DNA from: JACCVG01 sp963790245
GTDB taxonomy: Bacteria; Actinomycetota; Thermoleophilia; Solirubrobacterales; Thermoleophilaceae
Reading direction: 5' to 3'
NCBI GenBank assembly: GCA_963790245.1
Contig: CAWBNP010000002.1
Span: forward strand, 1,674,001 to 1,738,000
DNA: 64,000 nt
The notes under the pieces are model-generated. The model ran no database searches. It was not told the origin of the DNA and saw nothing but the letters and a program-made list of their open reading frames with translations. Shown piece by piece: positions 41,793 through 50,061 of this stretch. Position numbers and translations under genes: made by a program. Within the stretch, counting starts at the first letter, position 1; the number at the start of each line of letters is the position of its first letter.

Positions 41793-42913
41793 CCAGCGAG
41801 CCAGGCAGCCTGCAACAGCGTGGTGCTCATCGGGTCGGGGGCCGAGCTCAACCATCCGTCGCGTAGGACCTCCGCATCGACTAGGCGGTCTGGCACCCCG
41901 GTGCCATCCCACGCCTTCGCAAACTCTCGCGTGGCCTCGCCAATCAGAATGCGGTCGAAATACACCTTGTCAGAACGACCGACGTGAAGGCGATCGAGCT
42001 CGCCGGGGAACCACGTCTCAATGGCCGCCACGCGCCCCGGCACCCCCGAGAGACCACCTGCCCGGGCGACTGCGGCCAGCAGGCGCGGGTGCGCAAGCGG
42101 CAGCGAGAGCTGCGCACCCGCAGCCTGGGCGACGCCCTGGAGCGCGCGGCGTGCGACCCCGAGGTAGCGGGCGCTGCCGTACCTGGCAACCCGCCTGTCC
42201 CATCGGCGCGGCTCGGCCGCTTCGTGACGCGCGTACGCGCGGTTGACGGCGACGCGAGCGTGCTCACGCAGCCACGGCTGGTCGAGCTCGGGGTGCTTCT
42301 CGAGCATCCGACGGCGTAGCAGCAAGGGCGCCATCATGAGGGCCGCGGTGCGCAGATCTGATCGGTGTGGCCGGGCCTTGCGCCTCGGAAAGGCCAAGAC
42401 TCGTCCCCAGCGCCAGGTGTCGAACAGGCCATCGCCGTCGACTCCATAGGCAACCGTTCCCCCGCGTGCGGCGGCGGCGGCCGGACCCGCGAACTGGAGG
42501 TTGGGCGGCCAGGTCAGGCCCTCGCGTCGGAGCACGGCGGCCGCACCCGGCCCGAGCGCTTCAAGTTCGCCGGGCTCGACCGCATAACGAATCCACTCGG
42601 CGAGGCGGAGCCCCCGGATCGCGCGTTCCTGCCAGGCGCTCTCATCCACTTCCGGGACACCTGGAAAGCGCAGCGTGTGGGCGATCGGTGCAGGGAGCCC
42701 CTCGGTCTGTGCGACGCGGGCAGCCATACGCAGCAGGAGTGAGGAGTCGAGGCCACCCGAGAATGAGATGACCAGAGGCCCGTCGCTGAGCCGGTCACGC
42801 AGGATGCCCTCAAGCGCGGTCCGTGGGCTTTCGGCCGTGATCGGGAGCGGGGCCGCCCGCTCCAGCCCTAACGGCATTCCGGCGGCGATCTCAAGCGGGC
42901 TGAGCACTGTCAC
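41726..42913 (-). CDS. Lasso-peptide cyclase (AsnB-like, lacks glutaminase domain)
   Basis: A 395-residue AMP-forming macrolactam synthetase of the asparagine-synthetase type that would activate Asp8 and close the ring on the Ser1 amine. The ATP pyrophosphate loop is VISFSGGLDSSLLL (SGGLDS at 52-57), and a second ATP-binding block is VDGDGLFDTW (158-167). The C-terminal helical part follows. Unlike AsnB or McjC, there is no N-terminal amidotransferase-like domain. The last ~20 residues are a Ser/Thr-only tail read antisense to the kinase gene, suggesting the original stop was lost. ATG at 42913 overlaps the B2 stop (ATGA). Confidence 0.88.
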   Translation of the reverse strand: MTVLSPLEIAAGMPLGLERAAPLPITAESPRTALEGILRDRLSDGPLVISFSGGLDSSLLLRMAARVAQTEGLPAPIAHTLRFPGVPEVDESAWQERAIRGLRLAEWIRYAVEPGELEALGPGAAAVLRREGLTWPPNLQFAGPAAAAARGGTVAYGVDGDGLFDTWRWGRVLAFPRRKARPHRSDLRTAALMMAPLLLRRRMLEKHPELDQPWLREHARVAVNRAYARHEAAEPRRWDRRVARYGSARYLGVARRALQGVAQAAGAQLSLPLAHPRLLAAVARAGGLSGVPGRVAAIETWFPGELDRLHVGRSDKVYFDRILIGEATREFAKAWDGTGVPDRLVDAEVLRDGWLSSAPDPMSTTLLQAAWLAGQAETPSSTSRHSTTSSSSSAS

Positions 42914-43275
42914 AATTGAGCCGGTATCCGGTGCAACTCCAAATGGGACCCCATCTCCGGTTCTCCATCAAGCCACGCGTGAGCATCGAACGGCTCGCCC
43001 GAGGGGCTGACGCCGACGATCACGTCCCGTCGCACACCGTGAGCCCGCAGCCACGCCTGGCGGACCAGTGATCGTTCGAGACAGGTGGCCCGTCGCGCCG
43101 TGATCGCGGCGCGGACGGAGCGCTCGGCACGAAGAGCGCTCGGTGGTGGCGGCGCCACCGTCACGTCGGCCAAGCGATGTACGCGCAGTTGCCTGCGCAC
43201 GCCTCCCGTGGCCGTCCAAGCCCAGCGCGCGGCGGCTGCGCGCGCGGGCGCACGCCGGGCGATCCGGAGGGTCAT
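42910..43275 (-). CDS. Lasso-peptide leader protease B2 (transglutaminase-like)
   Basis: A 121-residue Cys protease that removes the leader before cyclisation. The catalytic triad is visible as Cys65 in RRATCLERSLVRQAWL, His99 in FDAHAWLDG and Asp103, the standard arrangement of B2 proteins. Length fits a discrete B2 where B1 is separate. The N-terminal 50 residues are Arg-rich. Its ATG overlaps the B1 stop and its own stop overlaps the cyclase ATG, each by 4 bases, so B1-B2-C is one translationally coupled unit. Confidence 0.9.
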   Translation of the reverse strand: MTLRIARRAPARAAAARWAWTATGGVRRQLRVHRLADVTVAPPPPSALRAERSVRAAITARRATCLERSLVRQAWLRAHGVRRDVIVGVSPSGEPFDAHAWLDGEPEMGSHLELHRIPAQL

Positions 43276-43538
43276 TCGTGCAGCAGGCCGCGACTTTGCA
43301 GATCACCGACGAAGGCGGCGACGTCGCGTCGTGCCCGTTCCGGGTCGATGTCGTGTTGCTCCAGCAGGGCTCTGACGAGTTCTTCCGCGTCTGTTCCATT
43401 CGCCAGCAACTCCCAGAGCCTGGTTCCGGTGGTGTTGATCCCGAGGTAGCTCGAACCCTCGAGATCGAGGGCGATCACCTCTCCGCCGATGTCGCGCCAG
43501 GTAACCCGGTCGTCCTTTAGTTTAAGGCGGTTCTCCAC
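43272..43538 (-). CDS. Lasso-peptide recognition protein B1 (PqqD-like RRE)
   Basis: An 88-residue PqqD-fold protein that binds the precursor leader and delivers it to B2. It shows the PqqD pattern: an N-terminal strand (RVTWRDIGGEVIALDLEGSSYLGINTTGTRLWELL), then helices with a winged-helix close (DVAAFVGDLQSRGLLHE). The N-x2-G-x3-W core is conserved. GTG at 43538 has no clear Shine-Dalgarno; a CATACT element 8 bases upstream would fit a leaderless start but is weak. It is 25 bases downstream of the small gene at 43564-43821. Confidence 0.9.
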   Translation of the reverse strand: MENRLKLKDDRVTWRDIGGEVIALDLEGSSYLGINTTGTRLWELLANGTDAEELVRALLEQHDIDPERARRDVAAFVGDLQSRGLLHE

Positions 43539-43563
43539 CGGATCAGTATGCCGCGCGGCCGGG

Positions 43564-43821
43564 TCAGCTGCCCCAGGGTTCCGGATCGCCCCAGGCCGCG
43601 AGCCAGGGGCTCGGAGCGTCGGAGGCCAGGCCGGCGCCCTCGAACAACCCGGCCCGGAGCCAGCCGGATGGCGGCGTTGCAGGGGCGCTCGGTGAGGGAA
43701 CGGTGTCGCGCAGGAACTGCTCGATCGCGGCCATCACGGCTGCCGCTTCGGCCGGACTGGCCGAGGTTCCCTGAAGTTCGGCGTGCGGACGTCGCGTGCC
43801 GGATCGACCGTTGCGGCTCAC
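43564..43821 (-). CDS. Acyl-CoA carboxylase epsilon-like small subunit
   Basis: An 85-residue protein. AAAVMAAIEQFLRDTVPS followed by SGWLRAGLFEGAG and a final WGDPEPWG resembles the small epsilon-type or carrier-helper proteins found with actinobacterial acyl-CoA carboxylases, which stabilise the alpha-beta complex. The match is by pattern, not by a strict signature. GTG at 43821 overlaps the stop of the frameshifted membrane gene (GTGA). The carboxylase alpha and beta genes lie at 31.0 and 46.2 kb, not adjacent. Confidence 0.55.
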   Translation of the reverse strand: MSRNGRSGTRRPHAELQGTSASPAEAAAVMAAIEQFLRDTVPSPSAPATPPSGWLRAGLFEGAGLASDAPSPWLAAWGDPEPWGS

Positions 43822-44192
43822 GACATGCAGATCAGGGAGGCGAGCACGACGCCGGCGACCGCCGATCCACCCGCAACCGCGACCGTCCCGATCCGCGTAC
43901 TGCGGTTGAGCTCGGAGCCCGAGGCCGCGCACACGATTCCGTCGGTCGCATCGGCAAGCGCACCGGCGAGCAGCCAGAGCACGATCGACTGGTCGGTAGC
44001 TGACGGCCGCGATCAGACCACCGCCGAGTGCGGCGTCGCGCACGCCCAGCAGCCGCACCGCGATCGCGGGTGAGCCGCTGCCCACCGAAGGCCCGAGCCA
44101 ACTGACACCGAAACGTCCCGGAGCGAGCAGGAGGGCAACTCCGATCGCCACGCGTCCGGCTGCGATTACGAGCGCGATGATGATCAGGACAT
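43818..44192 (-). pseudogene. Frameshifted small membrane protein (DUF4267-like)
   Basis: Two adjacent frames make one credible protein. Upstream frame: LIIIALVIAAGRVAIGVALL, then WLGPSVGSGSPAIAVRLLGV and GGGLIAAVS. The frame shifts around 43990-44010, and the downstream frame continues IVLWLLAGALADATDGIVCA and ends GVVLASLICMS before TGA. Together they form about four hydrophobic helices, like DUF4267 proteins. Joining them needs removal of one base. The upstream frame also lacks an ATG: ATG at 44192 opens a frame that stops after one further codon, and only CTG at 44187 is in frame. Either a decayed gene or a sequence error. Confidence 0.5.
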
Positions 44193-44237
44193 CGATCGGC
44201 CCATCGTAGCCGCGGGCTCCCGCTAACGTCGCTCGCC

Positions 44238-45173
44238 GTGACCACTGTTCCCGTCCTCTCGCACGACGCCGTCCTGGCCCTGATCGATCCGCTCGACGCG
44301 ATCGAGCGGGTGCGCGATGCGTTCGTTCGTCACGCACACGGCGAGTGGAGGATGCCGGCGAAGGTCTACCTCGAGGAGGAGCGCGGTGATTTCCGGGCGA
44401 TGCCGGCCAGCGGGGGCGGGCTGGCGATCCTCAAATGGATCACCTCGTTCCCCGGCAACGCGGAGCGCGAGTTGCCGGTCGTGATGGGAATGATCGCCGT
44501 CTCAAGCGCGGACGACGGCCGTTTGCTCGCCGTTGTCGATGCGCGCGCCGTTACTGCATTACGAACCGGTGCGATCGCAGCGGTTGCGGCTCAGGAGCTC
44601 GGCCGTGAGGACGCTGCCGGGGTTGGGATCGTCGGCTGCGGTTTGCATGGCAGCTGGGCCGCGCGCTGTCTGGCCGCAGCTGAGTTCGGCCCGGGAATCT
44701 GCTTCGACCCCGACCCGGATGCCGCGGGTCGGCTCGCCGGGGAACTCGGCTGGGAGGCCGGCAGTCTCGACGAAGCGCTCGCGAGCGACGTCGTCACCTG
44801 TGTGACCCCCGGGGCGACCCCCGTGGTGGCCGCTCGCCACATCCGGGCGGGGATCCATTTCTCGATGCTTGGCGCCGACGGCCCCGGCAAAGCCGAGGCC
44901 GAGCTCGACGCAGTGGTCGCCTGTGAACTGTTCTGTGACGACTGGGAGCAGGCATCCCATGGGGGCGAGCTGACCGGCGCCGTGGCGGCGCGCAGGGTCA
45001 CCCGCGAGCAGGTGACCGACCTCGGCGCGGTACTCACCGGCCGGACGGCGGGTCGATCGGGGCCATCGGCGACCACGCTGTTCGACTCGACCGGACTCGC
45101 GATTCAGGATCTGGCGATCTGCCACGCGCTACTGGAAGGGGATACCGGGCGATTCCCAACGGTAACCCTGTAA
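44238..45173 (+). CDS. Ornithine cyclodeaminase/mu-crystallin family protein
   Basis: A 311-residue NAD(P)-binding enzyme. Family marks are the N-terminal substrate domain (MPAKVYLEEERGDFRAMPASGGGLAILKWITSFPGN), DARAVTALRTGAIAAVAAQELGRE and the dinucleotide loop GIVGCGLHGSWAARCL. Members include ornithine cyclodeaminase, alanine dehydrogenase and ketimine reductases, so the amino-acid substrate is open. GTG at 44238 lies close to the divergent membrane gene. A hairpin follows the stop. Confidence 0.85.
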   Translation: MTTVPVLSHDAVLALIDPLDAIERVRDAFVRHAHGEWRMPAKVYLEEERGDFRAMPASGGGLAILKWITSFPGNAERELPVVMGMIAVSSADDGRLLAVVDARAVTALRTGAIAAVAAQELGREDAAGVGIVGCGLHGSWAARCLAAAEFGPGICFDPDPDAAGRLAGELGWEAGSLDEALASDVVTCVTPGATPVVAARHIRAGIHFSMLGADGPGKAEAELDAVVACELFCDDWEQASHGGELTGAVAARRVTREQVTDLGAVLTGRTAGRSGPSATTLFDSTGLAIQDLAICHALLEGDTGRFPTVTL

Positions 45174-45206
45174 GGACGAGGAATTGGACGGCGCGGCTGC
45201 GGTGAC

Positions 45207-45225
45207 CGCGGGCTCGGTGCCCGCG
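45207..45225. terminator. Terminator-like hairpin CGCGGGC-TCGGT-GCCCGCG
   Basis: Seven-base perfect arms around a 5-base loop in the 72-base gap between two convergent stops (45173 and 45246). It has no U-run, as is common in very GC-rich genomes, and could serve both directions. Confidence 0.5.
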
Positions 45226-45245
45226 ATCACGACGAACCGGTTCGG

Positions 45246-46103
45246 CTAGTTCCTCCTCAGCGCTGCCAGTGAGGTGACCGCACCCTTGAGGTCGATCTCG
45301 CCGAGGCTACGCAGCTTGCCGGTGCTCAGGGCAACGCTGTAGAGCCGCGAGGCCGACTTCTTCTTCCTCTTGGGAGTGACCGAGGCGAAACCCCGGTTGC
45401 GGACGATGTCGAAGCCGACTCCGCCACGCGGCGTCACGCTGAGGTTGTCGACGTCGATCAGCGTTCCGTCGTTCGGCGGGTCCTGCTCGAACAGGTTCCC
45501 CGACTTGTCATCGATGTCAAGCAGCTGCGTCGTCGACGCTCCGGCGGTATTGGTGTATGCCACGCCGGTCACGCGCGGGCGACCCGGGAACGATCCACCG
45601 GCGTAATTGAGCCGCTTGTCCACAACCACCGTTCCGGCGGGCGGGACGACCATGGCCTGCGGGCAGGGTTTCGGTGCCGGCCCGGGGCTCACGCGCAGGT
45701 TCTGGCCCCGTCCGCTGACGATCCGGATCCGATCGACGACGGGGTTGAAGTCGAACCCGAAGCTGTCGCCCTCGACGGGGAAGCGCCCGCCCCTGTCGCT
45801 CAGCCTGGCCTCTTTGTCCTTGCGGTCGAGTCTGACCCCGTAGAGCTGGGCACGATCGTTGGCCACGCCCATTGCGAACAGCTCGCCCGTGCAGGGGCGG
45901 ACGTCGAGCCCGGCGATCTCCTGTGCGCCGCGCAGGCCCTTGATCTTGAGACTCTTGACCTTCTTGACCGAGTTGCTCTTGAACAGGCCGATCCGCTCGC
46001 CGTCAGACGCGGCGAACCGTTCGGCGGCGCTTGCGCTGGCGGGCGCCGCGAAGCTGGCCACGAGCATCGCGAGCACTGTTACCCGTGTACGCGTGCTTCT
46101 CAT
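45246..46103 (-). CDS. Secreted DUF4394 protein
   Basis: A 285-residue secreted protein with a signal peptide (RVTVLAMLVASFAAPASASAA). The DUF4394 pattern is clear: EIAGLDVRPCTGELFAMGV, GDSFGFDFNPVVDRIRIVSGRGQNLR, VAYTNTAGASTTQLLDID and FEQDPPNDGTL. The domain is a beta-propeller-like repeat of unknown function found in exported bacterial proteins. ATG at 46103 starts the signal peptide. It is on the minus strand downstream of the carboxyltransferase gene, 65 bases after its stop. Confidence 0.85.
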   Translation of the reverse strand: MRSTRTRVTVLAMLVASFAAPASASAAERFAASDGERIGLFKSNSVKKVKSLKIKGLRGAQEIAGLDVRPCTGELFAMGVANDRAQLYGVRLDRKDKEARLSDRGGRFPVEGDSFGFDFNPVVDRIRIVSGRGQNLRVSPGPAPKPCPQAMVVPPAGTVVVDKRLNYAGGSFPGRPRVTGVAYTNTAGASTTQLLDIDDKSGNLFEQDPPNDGTLIDVDNLSVTPRGGVGFDIVRNRGFASVTPKRKKKSASRLYSVALSTGKLRSLGEIDLKGAVTSLAALRRN

Positions 46104-46168
46104 CGTTTCCTCCGATGTATCGGGTGCTCGCCAGAGCGAGTTTCTGCCATTCCGTGTCGGGTCTTATC

Positions 46169-47737
46169 TCAGAGCGGAATATTGCCGTGCTTGCGCTTCG
46201 GCCGCTCCACACGTTTGGTGCGCAGCGTCTCCAGAGCGCGGATCAGCTTCGGCCGCGTCTCGTGAGGGAGGATCACGTCGTCGATGTAGCCGCGCTCGGC
46301 GGCGGCGTAGGGGTTGGCGAATTTCGCCTTGTAGTCGGACATGAGCTTCGCGCGCCGCTCGTCAGGCGTCGGTGAGCTCGCGATGTCGCGGCGGTAGATG
46401 ATGTTGACGGCCCCCTCCGGACCCATCACGGCGACCTCCGATGTCGGCCAGGCGAAATTGAAGTCGGCGAGCATGTGCTTGGAGGCCATCACGTCGTAAG
46501 CGCCGCCGTAGGCCTTGCGCGTGACGACGGTCAGCTTGGGGACGGTCGCCTCGGTGAACGCGTAGAGCAGCTTCGCGCCGTGCCGGATGATGCCGCCCCA
46601 CTCCTGGGCCGTGCCGGGGAGGAACCCCGGGACGTCGGTGAAGGTCACGATCGGGATGTTGTAGGCGTCGCAGGTCCGCACGAAGCGGGCGCCCTTGACG
46701 GAGGCGTCGATGTCGAGCACGCCGGCCATCTGGTTCGGCTGGTTGCCGACGATCCCGACTGATGCCCCGCCGAGTCGTGCAAACCCGACAATGAGGTTCT
46801 TGGCGTAGTGCTCGTGGACCTCGAAGAACTCGCCGTCGTCCATGATCCGCGTAACGACGTCACGCATGTCGTAGGGCTTGTTCGGCTCCGCCGGCACAAT
46901 CCCGTCGAGCTCGAGGTCCATACGGTCCGGGTCATCGCCGGTCTCGACCCGCGGCGGCAGCTCGAGGTTGTTCTGGGGGAGGAACGAGAGCATGTACCGG
47001 ACGTCCTCGAGGCACTGCTCTTCGTTCTCGGAGGCGAAGTGGGCGACCCCGGACTTGGTGTTGTGGCTCATCGCGCCACCGAGCTCCTCGAAGCTCGTCT
47101 CCTCGCCGGTGACGGTCTTGATCACGTCGGGACCGGTGATGAACATGTGCGAGGTCTCCTTCACCATGAAGATGAAGTCGGTCATGATCGGCGAGTAGAC
47201 GGCGCCGCCCGCGCAGGGACCCATGATCACGCTGATCTGGGGGATGACTCCCGAGCACTGGACGTTGCGCACGAACACGTCCCCATAGGCGCCGAGCGAG
47301 ACGACGCCTTCCTGGATCCGGGCGCCGCCCGAGTCGTTGATCCCGATCACCGGGCAGCCGACCTTGGCCGCCAGGTCCATCACCTTGCACATCTTCTCGG
47401 CCATCACCTCGCCGAGCGACCCGCCGAACACGGTGAAGTCTTGACTGAACACGCACACCGGGCGGCCGTCGATCGTGCCGTGACCGGTGACGACCGCGTC
47501 GCCCCAGGGCCGGTTCTTCTGCATCTCGAACTCGTAGGTGCGGTGGCGGACGAAGGTGTCGAGCTCCTGGAAGGAGCCCGGGTCGAGCAGCTTCTCGATC
47601 CGCTCCCGGGCGGTCATCTTGCCCTTCTCGTGCTGCTTCTCGACAGCCTTCTCCGAGGCGTGGTTGATCGCGGCGTCCTTCAGCTCCGCGAGCTGCGCGG
47701 CCTTCTCCTCGTATGTCTCGGGGACCTTCTCTCGCAC
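46169..47737 (-). CDS. pccB: Acyl-CoA carboxylase carboxyltransferase (beta) chain
   Basis: A 522-residue carboxyltransferase that moves CO2 from biotin to propionyl-CoA or a similar acyl-CoA. It has the two crotonase-like halves. The first has MTARERIEKLLDPGSFQELD and GINDSGGARIQEGV, an oxyanion site. The second has GFLPGTAQEWGGIIRHGAKLLYAF and VVTRKAYGGAYDVM. The Asp that decides acyl-CoA preference (equivalent to Asp422 of PccB) lies in the second half, but I did not assign it. Symbol reflects the most common specificity. A partner alpha chain is at 31013-32776. Confidence 0.92.
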   Translation of the reverse strand: MREKVPETYEEKAAQLAELKDAAINHASEKAVEKQHEKGKMTARERIEKLLDPGSFQELDTFVRHRTYEFEMQKNRPWGDAVVTGHGTIDGRPVCVFSQDFTVFGGSLGEVMAEKMCKVMDLAAKVGCPVIGINDSGGARIQEGVVSLGAYGDVFVRNVQCSGVIPQISVIMGPCAGGAVYSPIMTDFIFMVKETSHMFITGPDVIKTVTGEETSFEELGGAMSHNTKSGVAHFASENEEQCLEDVRYMLSFLPQNNLELPPRVETGDDPDRMDLELDGIVPAEPNKPYDMRDVVTRIMDDGEFFEVHEHYAKNLIVGFARLGGASVGIVGNQPNQMAGVLDIDASVKGARFVRTCDAYNIPIVTFTDVPGFLPGTAQEWGGIIRHGAKLLYAFTEATVPKLTVVTRKAYGGAYDVMASKHMLADFNFAWPTSEVAVMGPEGAVNIIYRRDIASSPTPDERRAKLMSDYKAKFANPYAAAERGYIDDVILPHETRPKLIRALETLRTKRVERPKRKHGNIPL

Positions 47738-47781
47738 GGGCGCGAGATTCTATGGAGGCGTGGGCGAGGGCGTCGGCCTGA

Positions 47782-49599
47782 TTGCATCCAGGCGTGCGCG
47801 CCCGTCGATCGCAAGCTCTGCTCCTGGCGATCGTCACGTCGGCCACCCTTTCACCGCCGGCGGCGGCAGAGCGCGAGCACTGCCCGGCCGAGCCGCTCTA
47901 CTTCCAACTTCAGCCCGCCTACGGCCTGCAGCGCCTTGCCGCGGCGCGCGCTGGTGACTTCAAGGTCCACCAGCGGCTCGGGCCCGATCGGCTGGTGCCG
48001 CCGATTGCGTGGGCGGACGATCGCTATGGCAACGAGGACTGGCGATCGAGCCTGCACTCGCTCGAATGGCTCGACCCTCTCTTCAACCTCGATGCCGTGC
48101 CTGCCCTGCGGCTCGATCCGGCCGCGCGCGATCTCGCCCGGCCCGACGGACCGCGGATCGCTCTCGCCCGCGCGCGCGACATCGTCTTGGACTGGATAGC
48201 GGCCAACCCGCCGGGCGGGCCCGGGGTCGACGAGCGCGCCTGGGGCAACAAGATCACCGCCGAACGCGCCGGCTACATCGCCTACGCGTTGCGGGCCGGG
48301 CGCTGCGCGGGAATCCTCGACGAGGCGGCCACGCGCGAGTTGCGCTCCTCGCTCGCGCTGCACGCCCGCTACCTGACCGCCGAGCGGGGGTCTGGCAACC
48401 ACGGCCTGTTCGTCGACTACGGGCTCGCGGTCATCGCGCGCCAGGCGCCGTTCCTGGAGCGGGCGAAGCTGCTGGGCCGGCTCGCGGAGCGTCGCTTCCG
48501 TCGTCTGCTCGACGAGCGACTCGACTCCGGCGACGCGCTCTGGCGCGAGCACTCGCCGACCTACCAGTTCTTGGTCCTGCGGCTGCTGAACAAGATGGCG
48601 CGCCTCACCGGCGACGCGGACCTTGCCGCACTCGCGCGGCGGATGGAGCGCTCGGCTCCGTGGCTGCTCAACCCGAGCGGGCGGTTGCTGCAGCTCGGCG
48701 ACAGCTATGCGAGCCGGGTGCCGCCACGGGTGCGGTCACGCGGCACGCGGGTGGACGGCGCGCGCGCGTTCTTCGACTCCGGATTCGCGGCGATCCGCGA
48801 TCCCGAGCAGGGCGATCTGCTTGCGCTCGCGGCGGGCTACTTCAACCGTTGGCACAAGCACGCTGACGAGCTCAGCTTCGAGCTGTTCGCTGCGGGGACA
48901 CATGTGGTCGCCGATACCGGTCGGGTCGGCAAGCGGCTGCCCGGAGACTACGCCGGCTCGGCAACGGCTCACAGCACGCTGACCGTCGACGGCGTCGACT
49001 TCGCCGATCGGCCGGGGCGGTTCTACGGGAGTGCGCTCGATGCGATCGGCAAGGGCGATGGCTGGCACGCGCTGCTCGCACACAACCCGCGCCTGCGGCC
49101 CCAGGAGGTGCGCCACTCACGGTTGCTGCTCTACCGCCCAGGCGTCGCGCTGATCGTCGTCGATCAGCTCGAGTCCGATGCGCCACATGTCTACCGGCGG
49201 TTCTTGCAGCTCGGTCCGGCCATCGCTGTGGAGCGGACCGGCACCGGGCTCGGCCTCTCGACTCCCGAGGGATTCGCTGGTCGGCTGAGCGATGCGCCCG
49301 CCGGCGAGGAAGTGACGCTCGATGCCGTGCGCGGTCAGCAGGACCCGCCGGCCGGGTTGCTGTTCCCCGGCTTCGGCCAGGCGGTTCCGCGTTGGATGGT
49401 CGGGTTGCGCTCGGAGGCCGCCGACGCCGTTTACGTGCTGACGATCGGCCTCGACGGCGCCGATGGCACGACGGCAGCACTCGATGATCCCGACCGTGGC
49501 GATGCCGTCCTCGTTGACACCCCGGGGCGCCCGCTGGAGCGGCTTTCCGTCGAGCGCCGGGGCCGAGAACTGCGCGTCAGGACGCGGGCTCCTGGCTGA
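47782..49599 (+). CDS. Secreted heparinase II/III-like protein
   Basis: A 605-residue exported protein. The N-terminus is a short Sec signal (SQALLLAIVTSATLSPPAAA). An alpha/alpha-toroid region follows, with WGNKITAERAGYIAYALRAG and GNHGLFVDYGLAV. The C-terminal beta-sandwich has the heparinase signature RWHKHADELSFELFAAGTHVVADTGRVG. Family enzymes cleave acidic polysaccharides by beta-elimination, and relatives occur in exopolysaccharide loci. GTG at 47794 or TTG at 47782 may start it; the signal peptide is present in both. The polysaccharide is unknown. Confidence 0.8.
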   Translation: MHPGVRARRSQALLLAIVTSATLSPPAAAEREHCPAEPLYFQLQPAYGLQRLAAARAGDFKVHQRLGPDRLVPPIAWADDRYGNEDWRSSLHSLEWLDPLFNLDAVPALRLDPAARDLARPDGPRIALARARDIVLDWIAANPPGGPGVDERAWGNKITAERAGYIAYALRAGRCAGILDEAATRELRSSLALHARYLTAERGSGNHGLFVDYGLAVIARQAPFLERAKLLGRLAERRFRRLLDERLDSGDALWREHSPTYQFLVLRLLNKMARLTGDADLAALARRMERSAPWLLNPSGRLLQLGDSYASRVPPRVRSRGTRVDGARAFFDSGFAAIRDPEQGDLLALAAGYFNRWHKHADELSFELFAAGTHVVADTGRVGKRLPGDYAGSATAHSTLTVDGVDFADRPGRFYGSALDAIGKGDGWHALLAHNPRLRPQEVRHSRLLLYRPGVALIVVDQLESDAPHVYRRFLQLGPAIAVERTGTGLGLSTPEGFAGRLSDAPAGEEVTLDAVRGQQDPPAGLLFPGFGQAVPRWMVGLRSEAADAVYVLTIGLDGADGTTAALDDPDRGDAVLVDTPGRPLERLSVERRGRELRVRTRAPG

Positions 49600-49605
49600 T
49601 CTGCG

Positions 49606-49995
49606 CTACTCGTTTGTGAAGGGCTTTTTTCGATGGGCCGAGCCGAGGTCGTCGAGCAGAACTTCGAGGCTGCGTTCGACTTCGGCCGGGTCCCGTTGGG
49701 GCTTGGTGGGCGGAGGCGGGGGCGCCGCACGCCAGCGTGCCCAGCGTCCGCCGCGCGCGACCCGTGCCTCGATCCGCTCGACCTCGGCCGTCAACGTGAC
49801 CTTTGTTCCCCAGCCGGAGGGTTCGAGAACCGCGGTACCACGCACGCCCTCGGCTTCCCAGGCGAGCGCACGGTGCGGCTCCGTGGTGCGAGTGCGAACC
49901 TCTCCGATCGCTTCACCGATCACCCCGCCTTCGAGCTCCGTCCAGAGCTCCGGTGGTGATTTGACCAGCGTTCTCGATACCTCGATATCGGTCAT
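49606..49995 (-). CDS. SRPBCC (START-like) domain protein
   Basis: A 129-residue single domain. MTDIEVSRTLVKSPPELWTELE starts a typical START/Bet v1-like fold, and later strands read HRALAWEAEGVRGTAVLEPSGWGTKVTLTAEV. A Pro-rich linker (PPPPPTKP) and a final helix follow. Such proteins bind hydrophobic ligands, with no defined reaction. ATG at 49995 starts the conserved part; 50016 would add seven residues. It converges with the heparinase-like gene, the gap being 6 bases. Confidence 0.65.
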   Translation of the reverse strand: MTDIEVSRTLVKSPPELWTELEGGVIGEAIGEVRTRTTEPHRALAWEAEGVRGTAVLEPSGWGTKVTLTAEVERIEARVARGGRWARWRAAPPPPPTKPQRDPAEVERSLEVLLDDLGSAHRKKPFTNE

Positions 49996-50061
49996 GTGGC
50001 GTGCTTCCACGGCCATCCGGCCGATCCTGCCCCGTCTACGTGGCTGAGAGTTGCCGCCCGC

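Noticed and set aside
43530..43560. Leaderless promoter for B1 (CATACT upstream of GTG)
   Set aside because: No matching -35 at proper spacing; B1 may also be read from the upstream gene.
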